DNA of 5,218 nucleotides from Euryarchaeota archaeon UBA105. GTDB taxonomy: Archaea; Thermoplasmatota; Poseidoniia; Poseidoniales; Thalassarchaeaceae. Of this stretch, positions 1 through 5,218 are shown piece after piece. The stretch covers positions 1 to 5,218 of the forward strand of contig DALV01000026.1 of the NCBI GenBank assembly GCA_002496905.1. The letters are read 5' to 3'. Within the stretch, counting starts at the first letter, position 1. Each line of letters begins with the position of its first letter. A program made the position numbers and the translations under genes. Under the pieces are notes generated by a model. That model had not been told where the DNA came from. It did not search any database and saw nothing but the letters and a program-made list of their open reading frames with translations.

Positions 1-181
1 GGAGAATTACTGCAACATTAGAATCGAAATATTCCAATGATGAATTTGTCAAATCAACATTCGCTTTGTCAGCTCTGACTGCAATAGAAAGCAGGAAAGG
101 TGGAAGAAAAACACGGAATCCCGAGGCTGCCGCAAGGCCTAATCCCATACATAATGCCAGTATAATGTCGAACTCGTTCAC
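1..181 (-). CDS. DUF4126-like membrane protein, N-terminal part (partial)
   Basis: An open frame of 60 residues runs off the low-coordinate edge of the window. I start it at GTG 181 because this puts about ten residues before the hydrophobic, glycine/alanine-rich stretch GLGLAAASGFRVFLPP (residues 13-28). That stretch resembles the N-terminus of DUF4126 membrane proteins as I remember them, where a GFRVF(L/V)P motif follows a short first helix. An ATG at 148 would remove most of that helix, and the frame has no upstream ATG before a stop at 233-235. Residues 5-35 look like one or two membrane segments, followed by a polar stretch (about 36-54). The function of the family is unknown. It lies 47 nt after the carrier-protein stop on the same strand, so it may be co-transcribed with the carboxylase genes. 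No strong Shine-Dalgarno precedes the GTG; GGTT 14 bases upstream is the closest match. The family call is from motif memory only. Confidence 0.68.
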   Translation of the reverse strand, partial: MNEFDIILALCMGLGLAAASGFRVFLPPFLLSIAVRADKANVDLTNSSLEYFDSNVAVIL

Positions 182-207
182 GATTATTGCGAACCATTGG
201 CCACTAT

Positions 208-231
208 TGAATCCGTTGCCGGCATAATTCA
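208..231 (-). other. Weak intercistronic hairpin after the carrier gene
   Basis: Read on the minus strand, TGAAT (231-227) pairs with ATTCA (212-208), and inside it CCG-GCAA-CGG (222-213) forms a short stem capped by a GNRA-type tetraloop. A four-base bulge (TATG) lies on the 5' side. The structure includes the stop codon of the carrier gene. No run of T follows it, so it is not a convincing terminator. It may be chance, or a small processing or stability element between the carboxylase genes and the DUF4126-like gene. Confidence 0.2.
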
Positions 232-729
232 GTCACCGAGCTCTACTAAAGTCGCCCCCATATCGACTCTGTCACCCTCAGCAAAATTCACTGAAAGTAC
301 TTCACCAGACTTCGGCGCTTGGATTCTGTGCTCCATTTTCATCGCTTCCATAACCAACAAAGTTTGACCTTCGCGGACTCTTTGTCCGGCTTTTGCATGC
401 ACCTCTAGAATAGTTCCAGGCATCGGGGCGGTTAGACCACCTTCGCCTGCGGTAGAATCAGCGCTTCCTGGTTCGTGACCATGAACGACATGGATTCGCC
501 CATTGATGTGAATCCACCAATCATCACCAACCTTTGCTACGTGCGCGATATGCGCGGAACCGTCTATGTCGACAAGTAGCCTAGCTCCTTGGGAATCTCG
601 GGTAATGCCAATTTCAGAATGCGGTGCTTCGTGTCCATCCCGAGTCAGCCCCGCGAGGCTTAATGTGCCCTCTGAATCGGACAATTTGGTGGTGTAACGA
701 ACACCCGATTCTCCAATACTCCACTCCAT
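229..729 (-). CDS. Biotin carboxyl carrier protein (BT-remnant plus biotinyl domain) of 3-methylcrotonyl-CoA carboxylase
   Basis: This 166-residue protein carries the covalently bound biotin that shuttles carboxyl groups between the biotin carboxylase and the carboxyltransferase. The C-terminal half (about 98-165) is a biotinyl/lipoyl domain: APMPGTI at 101-107, then MEAMKMEH at 127-134, in which Lys131 is the expected biotinylation site, and a closing APKSGEV...GDRVDMG part. The N-terminal 90 residues contain beta-rich sequence such as WWIHINGRIHVVH (71-83). They resemble the BT linker domain that lies before the carrier domain in one-piece MccA/PccA subunits. A stand-alone bacterial AccB instead has a long Ala/Pro-rich linker. 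ATG 729 is supported by GAGGTGA placed 6 nt upstream, and the gap to the biotin carboxylase stop is 11 nt. It would need a biotin-protein ligase, which is not in the window. The carrier function is clear; the BT assignment is inferred. Confidence 0.93.
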   Translation of the reverse strand: MEWSIGESGVRYTTKLSDSEGTLSLAGLTRDGHEAPHSEIGITRDSQGARLLVDIDGSAHIAHVAKVGDDWWIHINGRIHVVHGHEPGSADSTAGEGGLTAPMPGTILEVHAKAGQRVREGQTLLVMEAMKMEHRIQAPKSGEVLSVNFAEGDRVDMGATLVELGD

Positions 730-735
730 CTTTTT

Positions 736-742
736 TCACCTC
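736..742 (-). promoter_or_regulatory. Strong Shine-Dalgarno of the carrier-protein gene
   Basis: On the minus strand GAGGTGA, complementary to the 3' end of 16S rRNA, lies 6 nt (AAAAAG) before ATG 729. It overlaps the TGA stop (743-741) of the biotin carboxylase gene. It is the best ribosome binding site in the window. It decides that the carrier is a genuine separately started protein rather than the broken-off end of a fused subunit, and it fits termination-reinitiation coupling that would keep the two subunits in balance. Confidence 0.8.
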
Positions 743-2294
743 AGGGAAATGACCTCGTCAAGGTCCTGAATGGGTCTCCGCTGTGCCCTGTATGTTCATC
801 GACAAACGACTCAGATGACCCTGAGCCTGCACGGTCAAGTCCGAATCGACTTGCTGCTGCAGCAATAGCCACAAGAGTAGCAGGATCTGGATCTGGCTCA
901 GCGAAATCAGAAATATCTCTGGAATCCAAATAATCAGTAGTTATTCCGCCAGAAATAAAATCCGGATGGGTAGTCATTTGACGAAGGAATCCAATGTTTG
1001 TAATTACTCCAAGAGCCCTCAGGTCAGAGAGTGCATTATCTAGGCGTCTTGCGGCTGCAGTTCTTGTTGGGGCGTGAACGATTAGTTTGGCCAACATTGG
1101 ATCGAAGTCAACGGTGACCGCATCTCCTTCTCGAACGCCAGTATCGACCCTAATTCCAGGGCCTGCTGGTTCACGCCACATTGCTAGGTCTCCAATCGCT
1201 GGAAGGAATCCTTTGCTGGGATCTTCTGCATAGATTCGGGCTTCCATGGAATGACCAGTGATTCCTATATCGGATTGAGATAATCCGAGTGGTAATCCTG
1301 CTGCAACTTCAAATTGCTTCTGTACGATATCTATTCCAGTAATCATCTCGGTTACCGGATGCTCTACTTGTAGACGGGTATTCATTTCTAAGAAGAAGAA
1401 TTCACCTCGGTCAGAAAGTAGGAACTCAACTGTTCCTGCCCCTTCGTAATCGACCGCCTTTGCCGCCTGAACAGCCGCTTCACCCATCGCTTCTCGAATT
1501 GTGGGAGTAACCGCTGGACTCGGGGCCTCTTCGATGACTTTCTGATGGCGGCGTTGTAGTGAACAATCCCTTTCATTCAAGTGAATACAATTCCCTTGAC
1601 TATCTGCTAGGACTTGTATTTCGACGTGACGGGCACCTTTCAGAAGTCTCTCGACATATACGGTGCCGTCGCCGAATGCTGCGGTCGCTTCTCTAGCCGC
1701 AGCTTCGTATTCTGTTCGAAGCATCTTGGGTTCGTGCACGGCACGCATTCCCTTACCTCCGCCACCTGCGCTTGCTTTCAGCAAGAGAGGATATCCGACA
1801 CGTGCCGCTGCAGACGCTAGAACACCTAGATGATCAGAATCACCTCCCATGGAAATCTCCTCGCCAGGGGTTACCGGGACTCCTGATTCAATCATACAGC
1901 GGCGAGCAGAAATCTTGTCACCCATTGTATCGATTGCATCGGCAGGTGGTCCAATCCAAATTAGACCTGCAGCCTTGACCGCATTTGCAAAATCGGCCCG
2001 CTCAGAAAGGAATCCAAAACCTGGATGAATCGCTTGAGCACCCGTGGAGCGGGCGGCCTCGATTATGGCATCTCCATTGAGGTAAGTATCCGCTAAAGTA
2101 GTACCTGGAAGATGCACAGCCTGATCTGCATTTTCGACGTGTAGAGAGCCTGTATCAGGGTCGGAATAAACTGCAACCCCACGAAGTCCAGATTCTTTGG
2201 CAGCCCGTAAAACCCTGACTGCAATCTCCCCTCGATTAGCGACCAAGACCGTGTCGAATGGGCGAGGAGCCGAGGTCATCCAATCTGGAATCAT
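741..2294 (-). CDS. liuD: Biotin carboxylase subunit of 3-methylcrotonyl-CoA carboxylase (split alpha subunit)
   Basis: This 517-residue protein carries out the first half-reaction: ATP- and bicarbonate-dependent carboxylation of biotin on the carrier protein. The N-terminal biotin carboxylase fold opens with VLVANRGEIAVRV (16-28) and HPGFGFLSE (90-98, where most relatives have Tyr for the first Phe). The ATP-grasp domain follows, with the glycine-rich loop KASAGGGGKGM (173-183), RDCSLQRRHQK (242-252) and FLEMNTRLQVEHPVTE (301-316), which carries the metal- and biotin-site Glu, Asn and Arg residues. The C-terminal domain has HSMEARIYAEDP (348-359) and FDPMLAKL (397-404). About 60 further residues end in DPFRTLTR, resembling the DPW...R segment that joins BC to BT in one-piece MccA. 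The protein therefore stops where the BT domain would begin. ATG 2294 is preceded by GAGTGAG 8 nt upstream, overlapping the hydratase stop; the gap is 9 nt. The gene symbol reflects position and homology to the N-terminal part of LiuD; the BC function is certain. Confidence 0.95.
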   Translation of the reverse strand: MIPDWMTSAPRPFDTVLVANRGEIAVRVLRAAKESGLRGVAVYSDPDTGSLHVENADQAVHLPGTTLADTYLNGDAIIEAARSTGAQAIHPGFGFLSERADFANAVKAAGLIWIGPPADAIDTMGDKISARRCMIESGVPVTPGEEISMGGDSDHLGVLASAAARVGYPLLLKASAGGGGKGMRAVHEPKMLRTEYEAAAREATAAFGDGTVYVERLLKGARHVEIQVLADSQGNCIHLNERDCSLQRRHQKVIEEAPSPAVTPTIREAMGEAAVQAAKAVDYEGAGTVEFLLSDRGEFFFLEMNTRLQVEHPVTEMITGIDIVQKQFEVAAGLPLGLSQSDIGITGHSMEARIYAEDPSKGFLPAIGDLAMWREPAGPGIRVDTGVREGDAVTVDFDPMLAKLIVHAPTRTAAARRLDNALSDLRALGVITNIGFLRQMTTHPDFISGGITTDYLDSRDISDFAEPDPDPATLVAIAAAASRFGLDRAGSGSSESFVDEHTGHSGDPFRTLTRSFP

Positions 2295-2303
2295 TATGCC
2301 AAC

Positions 2304-3158
2304 TCACTCTTCTGGTACCCAATCCGGCTTTATTCTCTCAAGGAAGGAAGAGAGGCCTTCTTGACCTTCCCTAGAACCGCGCATTTGGCTTGTCTTGTCA
2401 AGTGTCCAAAGTCGTAATTCATCATCTCCTGCATTCCAAGTATCGAAGGTCATCGCCAGCTTCTTAGATTCAGCCACCGCCATTGGACCGGTAGTCATCA
2501 CATCTGCAACTACTCGTCCGATAGCCTCATCGAATTCTAGAGGTGAATCAACTACTTCGTTTAGCCAACCAATTCGTAGGCCCTCTTCCGAGCCAACTCT
2601 ACTAGCCAGCATCGAAAGTCTGCGGAATTCGGCACTGCCTAGCTTACGATACACATAGGGTCCAATTACTGCTGGAAGAATACCTAGTTTGGCTTCGGAA
2701 AGAGCGATTCTTGTGCGTGGTTCACCAATTGCATGGTCCACGCAGGCTACGAGTCCTGCCCCTCCTCCAAGGGCTACACCCTGCACCGCACCAACGGTAA
2801 AGCAAGGATGAGCCCATAGTGAATAGAATAGACGATCAAGCCTTTCTGAATCTGCTCTATTTTCTTCTGGTGTTGCCGCGCCGGCATCTCGCATCATATT
2901 GATATCCGCGCCGGCGCAGAAGTGCTTTCCATCTCCGCGAAGAACAATTACGCGCAGATATTCAGCGCCGTCAGAATCGTGCAGAGATTGAGTCGCTCCA
3001 ACGGATCTCTGCGCAGTCCAACTTAGCGCTTCGACCATTTCTGAAATCAATTGTACGTTTAGGGCGTTGAATACGTCTGAGCGACGTAGTGTGAGCCTCG
3101 CAATGGCACCATCTATTTCGAGGCTACAAAGTTCGGCTACGGGTTTTGCGTCACTCAT
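2304..3158 (-). CDS. liuC: Enoyl-CoA hydratase family protein, probable 3-methylglutaconyl-CoA hydratase
   Basis: This is a crotonase-fold protein of 284 residues with the start chosen here. It probably hydrates 3-methylglutaconyl-CoA, the product of the adjacent carboxylase, to HMG-CoA. Visible motifs are NALN (31-34), the first oxyanion-hole segment HFCAGAD (79-85), the second GVALGGGAGL (127-136) and SEAKLGILPAVIGPYV (154-169). The last resembles the SEVKLGL.PA.ISPYV signature I associate with bacterial LiuC. The first catalytic Glu of classical crotonases is replaced by Gly135, while the second is kept as Glu155. A segment around 50-69 looks longer than usual before the VIVLRG strand. I start at ATG 3158 (MSDAKP), with AAGG 7 nt upstream and a 19-nt gap to the carboxyltransferase stop. 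ATG 3173 with AGGA 9 nt upstream is also possible. ATG 3203 would overlap the previous gene by 26 nt and is less likely. The fold is certain; the substrate is inferred from context and motif. Confidence 0.88.
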   Translation of the reverse strand: MSDAKPVAELCSLEIDGAIARLTLRRSDVFNALNVQLISEMVEALSWTAQRSVGATQSLHDSDGAEYLRVIVLRGDGKHFCAGADINMMRDAGAATPEENRADSERLDRLFYSLWAHPCFTVGAVQGVALGGGAGLVACVDHAIGEPRTRIALSEAKLGILPAVIGPYVYRKLGSAEFRRLSMLASRVGSEEGLRIGWLNEVVDSPLEFDEAIGRVVADVMTTGPMAVAESKKLAMTFDTWNAGDDELRLWTLDKTSQMRGSREGQEGLSSFLERIKPDWVPEE

Positions 3159-3177
3159 TTTCGTGCCTTGCATAATT

Positions 3178-4788
3178 TCACATCCTGAATACGCCATATC
3201 CATTGTCTGGGAATGGGGCGTTAAGGCTCGCCGATATTGCCAACCCTAAGACATCCCTAGTGTCACGTGGGTCGATTACTCCATCGTCCCAAAGACGGGC
3301 GGTTGAGTAGTAAGGCGAGCCTTCGGTCTCATATTTCTCTAGAATTGGTCGACGGAACTCTTCCAATTCTTCGCCCGACATCGGAGACAATCCTTCTCGG
3401 GCTCGTTGATCTTGTTTTACGGTAGCAAGAACATCAGCGGCTTGTGGCCCGCCCATAACAGAAATTCTTGCGTTAGGCCACATGAATAGGAACCGTGGGT
3501 CGTATGCTCGGCCACACATTCCATAATTCCCGGCCCCATGAGAGCCACCGATAATTACCGTAAATTTAGGAACAGGGACACAAGATACAGCGGTGACGAG
3601 TTTAGCACCATCCTTTGCAATACCACCTGACTCAGCGTCACGGCCAACCATGAATCCTGTAATATTCTGCAAGAAGATTAGTGGCACTCCACGCTGACCG
3701 CATAATTCGACAAAGTGAGCACCTTTGAGAGATGATTCGGAGAATAGAATCCCATTATTCGCTACTATCCCAACAGGATAACCATGTATTCTGGCAAATC
3801 CACAAATCAAGGTGTTTCCATAGCGTGGTTTGAATTCGTGGAAGCGGGAACCGTCAACAATTCTAGCGATTACTTCACGAACATCGAACGGTGTACGATT
3901 GTCTGTTGGGATTATTCCCATCAATTCCTCAGTGTCGTAAGCGGGTGCTTCCACCGGCTTAACGTCCAACCTTTGCTTTGGCTCAATATTGAGATTCTCA
4001 ACAACATTACGAACCATGCGAAGGGCTTCCTCCTCGTTCTCGGCAAAATGGTCAGCCACGCCAGATTCTCTGGTGTGAACATCAGCGCCGCCCAAATCCT
4101 CAGCGCTGACTTCTTCTCCTGTCGCCGCCTTCACCAGTGGTGGCCCAGCGAGGAAAATCGTTCCATTGCCCTTGACGATAATCGATTCATCCGACATTGC
4201 AGGAACGTATGCGCCTCCTGCGGTACAACTTCCCAGAACCGCTGCTACCTGTGGAATTCCTTTGCCTGACATCATGGCTTGATTTCTGAAGATGCGGCCA
4301 AAGTGACCGATATCCGGGAATACCTCGTCTTGCATCGGTAAGAATGCCCCCCCACTATCGACAAGGTAGATGCATGGCAGATTGTTGGCATCTGCAACAT
4401 CTTGGGCTCGAATATGCTTCTTCACCGTCATAGGGTAATAGGAACCGCCCTTGACGGTGGCATCGTTCGCAACGAATAGGCATTCTCGACCATGAACCAA
4501 GCCGATTCCGGTAATGATTCCGGCCGACTGGGCTTTACCATCATACAATTCATTCGCCGCCAGACTAGACAATTCCAAGAAAGGACTTCCAGGATCACAA
4601 ATTTCTGCTATTCGCTCTCTAGGAAGCATCTTTCCTCGAGAGCGATGTCTCTCGACATATTTTCCTCCTCCACCCTGTTTTACAGTTTCCAATCGCTCCT
4701 TGAGGTCGGCAGCTAGAGTGAGGTTTTGCTCACTTCTGCGCTGCCAATCTTCGCCGGAACGGTCGACTCGGGTCGGCAATCTGTCCAT
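3178..4788 (-). CDS. liuB: 3-Methylcrotonyl-CoA carboxylase carboxyltransferase (beta) subunit
   Basis: It transfers the carboxyl group from carboxybiotin to 3-methylcrotonyl-CoA in leucine breakdown. The protein has 536 residues from ATG 4788, the usual beta-subunit length. Motifs, numbered from this start, are GGGGKYVERHRSRGK (39-53), VANDATVKGG (106-115), LVDSGGAFLP (142-151) and GSCTAGGAYVPAMSDE (186-201), the first oxyanion site. They continue with GPPLVKAATGEEVSAEDLGG (215-234), QNITGFMVG (374-382), GSHGAGNYGMCGRAY (415-429) and the closing GVFRM. The GNYGMCGRAY and ITGFMVG blocks are typical of methylcrotonyl-CoA rather than propionyl- or acetyl-CoA carboxyltransferases; geranyl-CoA carboxylase is the nearest alternative. 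A longer frame starts at GTG 4863, overlapping the DUF63-like stop by 8 nt and adding 25 residues that match nothing I know. I prefer ATG 4788 because MDRLPTRVDRSGEDW aligns with normal family starts, although only a weak GGTTGA precedes it. Confidence 0.94.
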   Translation of the reverse strand: MDRLPTRVDRSGEDWQRRSEQNLTLAADLKERLETVKQGGGGKYVERHRSRGKMLPRERIAEICDPGSPFLELSSLAANELYDGKAQSAGIITGIGLVHGRECLFVANDATVKGGSYYPMTVKKHIRAQDVADANNLPCIYLVDSGGAFLPMQDEVFPDIGHFGRIFRNQAMMSGKGIPQVAAVLGSCTAGGAYVPAMSDESIIVKGNGTIFLAGPPLVKAATGEEVSAEDLGGADVHTRESGVADHFAENEEEALRMVRNVVENLNIEPKQRLDVKPVEAPAYDTEELMGIIPTDNRTPFDVREVIARIVDGSRFHEFKPRYGNTLICGFARIHGYPVGIVANNGILFSESSLKGAHFVELCGQRGVPLIFLQNITGFMVGRDAESGGIAKDGAKLVTAVSCVPVPKFTVIIGGSHGAGNYGMCGRAYDPRFLFMWPNARISVMGGPQAADVLATVKQDQRAREGLSPMSGEELEEFRRPILEKYETEGSPYYSTARLWDDGVIDPRDTRDVLGLAISASLNAPFPDNGYGVFRM

Positions 4789-4835
4789 CGCAATCAACCC
4801 GCGAGAATGCCGGCGAACTTTGAATCCAATGGAGA

Positions 4836-4852
4836 CGACATCGTAGATGTCG
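4836..4852. promoter_or_regulatory. Perfect 17-bp inverted repeat at the head of the carboxylase operon, possible operator
   Basis: CGACATC-GTA-GATGTCG has two perfect 7-base arms around a 3-base centre. If the carboxyltransferase starts at ATG 4788, the repeat lies just after the DUF63-like stop (4856), centred about 56 nt upstream of that start. That is a plausible place for a regulator site or a leader hairpin. If translation instead starts at GTG 4863, it lies inside codons 5 to 10. I found no convincing archaeal TATA box near it, so a regulatory role is inference. Confidence 0.35.
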
Positions 4853-4855
4853 GGA

Positions 4856-5218
4856 TTAGACACCCAACATCAATCGCCCGACATTACGCAATCCAGGGGC
4901 CATTCCAACGACCATTAGCGCAAGCCCAATCAATAGTCGGAGGTGCTGTTGACGATACTCGAAGTTGGCCATAGAATAGAACCAGAATACAACTCCACCT
5001 ATTCCTAACTTAAGGACTGCAAAGGTCAGTGCGGTATCGAACAATTGCACCACTGCCTCCGATACTATGTGCTTCTCAGTGTATCCAAAGAAGTCGATGC
5101 CAATGTATGTTGCAACACCATCCATCAACTGGCCGGCAACGGGAAGGAATGCTACTGGATATGCCATTGTTGCCTTCAGTCGTAGGGATTCAATCAGAGT
5201 CTTCTGCTCCGATTCGAG
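4856..5218 (-). CDS. DUF63-like membrane protein, C-terminal part (partial)
   Basis: The frame is open to the high-coordinate edge of the window, leaving 120 residues to the TAA stop at 4856-4858; the N-terminus lies outside. Residues 18-120 (from ATG 5167) could be mistaken for a small complete gene, but 17 upstream codons are open in frame and the family is much longer. The segment MDGVATYIGIDFFGYTEKHIV (split here as MDGVATYIG at 32-40 and IDFFGYTEKHIV at 41-52) looks like the conserved D-x-x-x-T...FFGY-EKH core of DUF63. The ending APGLRNVGRLMLGV also resembles that family's C-terminus. Hydrophobic stretches at about 61-83 and 95-109 are likely membrane helices. Function is unknown; DUF63 is, to my knowledge, an archaeal family, which makes this gene the main taxonomic hint. 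It lies directly upstream of the carboxylase genes on the same strand and may be co-transcribed. No link to leucine metabolism is evident. Confidence 0.75.
   Translation of the reverse strand, partial: LESEQKTLIESLRLKATMAYPVAFLPVAGQLMDGVATYIGIDFFGYTEKHIVSEAVVQLFDTALTFAVLKLGIGGVVFWFYSMANFEYRQQHLRLLIGLALMVVGMAPGLRNVGRLMLGV

Noticed and set aside
730..740. The A-run GTGAAAAAAG between the biotin carboxylase and carrier genes as a programmed frameshift site producing a fused alpha subunit.
   Set aside because: The stop codon of the first gene (743-741) lies before the A-run, so ribosomes would terminate before reaching it. A strong Shine-Dalgarno and an ATG explain the junction better.
3159..3203. 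ATG 3203 as the start of the hydratase.
   Set aside because: It would overlap the carboxyltransferase by 26 nt and add residues that do not resemble a crotonase N-terminus. ATG 3158 and ATG 3173 both have better-placed upstream sites.
3784..4269. A plus-strand open frame of 161 codons inside the carboxyltransferase gene.
   Set aside because: It has no recognisable motif, and it is antisense to a highly conserved coding region whose motifs are all intact. It is a shadow of that gene, as are the other plus-strand frames in the window.
4503..4524. Direct repeat GATTCCGG-taat-GATTCCGG.
   Set aside because: It lies in the carboxyltransferase and encodes the repeated glycine/isoleucine pattern GIITGIG, which is conserved in the family, so it is explained by the protein.
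4856..5167. A small complete 103-residue membrane protein starting at ATG 5167.
   Set aside because: The frame stays open to the window edge, and the conserved DUF63-like core lies right after this ATG, which points to the C-terminal part of a longer protein.

Overview
This 5.2 kb window holds one continuous run of minus-strand genes, read from high to low coordinates. It encodes the carboxylase and hydratase steps of leucine catabolism. Two partial membrane-protein genes of uncharacterised families flank it. Base composition looks close to 50 % G+C. The upstream neighbour looks like DUF63, a family known to me essentially from archaea. A bacterial-style liu gene order beside an archaeal-type gene, together with clear Shine-Dalgarno sites, suggests a mesophilic planktonic euryarchaeon, for example a Marine Group II/Poseidoniales-type genome. 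That assignment is an inference; no rRNA or other marker is present.

Layout on the minus strand: (1) 5218-4856, C-terminal part of a DUF63-like membrane protein. (2) 4788-3178 (or a longer form starting at GTG 4863), carboxyltransferase (beta) subunit of 3-methylcrotonyl-CoA carboxylase. (3) 3158-2304, enoyl-CoA hydratase/isomerase-family protein of the LiuC (3-methylglutaconyl-CoA hydratase) type. (4) 2294-741, biotin carboxylase subunit. (5) 729-229, a separate biotin carboxyl carrier protein with the remains of a BT-type linker domain. (6) 181-1, N-terminal part of a DUF4126-like membrane protein. Gaps inside the carboxylase block are 9 to 19 nt, so genes 2 to 5 almost certainly form one transcription unit.

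Functionally, the biotin carboxylase uses ATP and bicarbonate to carboxylate biotin on Lys131 of the carrier. The carboxyltransferase moves the carboxyl group to 3-methylcrotonyl-CoA, giving 3-methylglutaconyl-CoA, and the hydratase converts this to HMG-CoA. The order beta-hydratase-alpha matches bacterial liuB-liuC-liuD, but the alpha subunit, usually one polypeptide, is encoded here by two genes. No isovaleryl-CoA dehydrogenase (liuA) or HMG-CoA lyase (liuE) lies in the window. In an archaeon the product HMG-CoA could also feed the mevalonate pathway to isoprenoid lipids.

The main points for a second look are the split alpha subunit with its own strong ribosome binding site, the bacterial gene order in an apparently archaeal setting, and a perfect 17-bp inverted repeat at the head of the carboxylase operon. 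I saw no RNA gene, mobile element, CRISPR array or convincing terminator.
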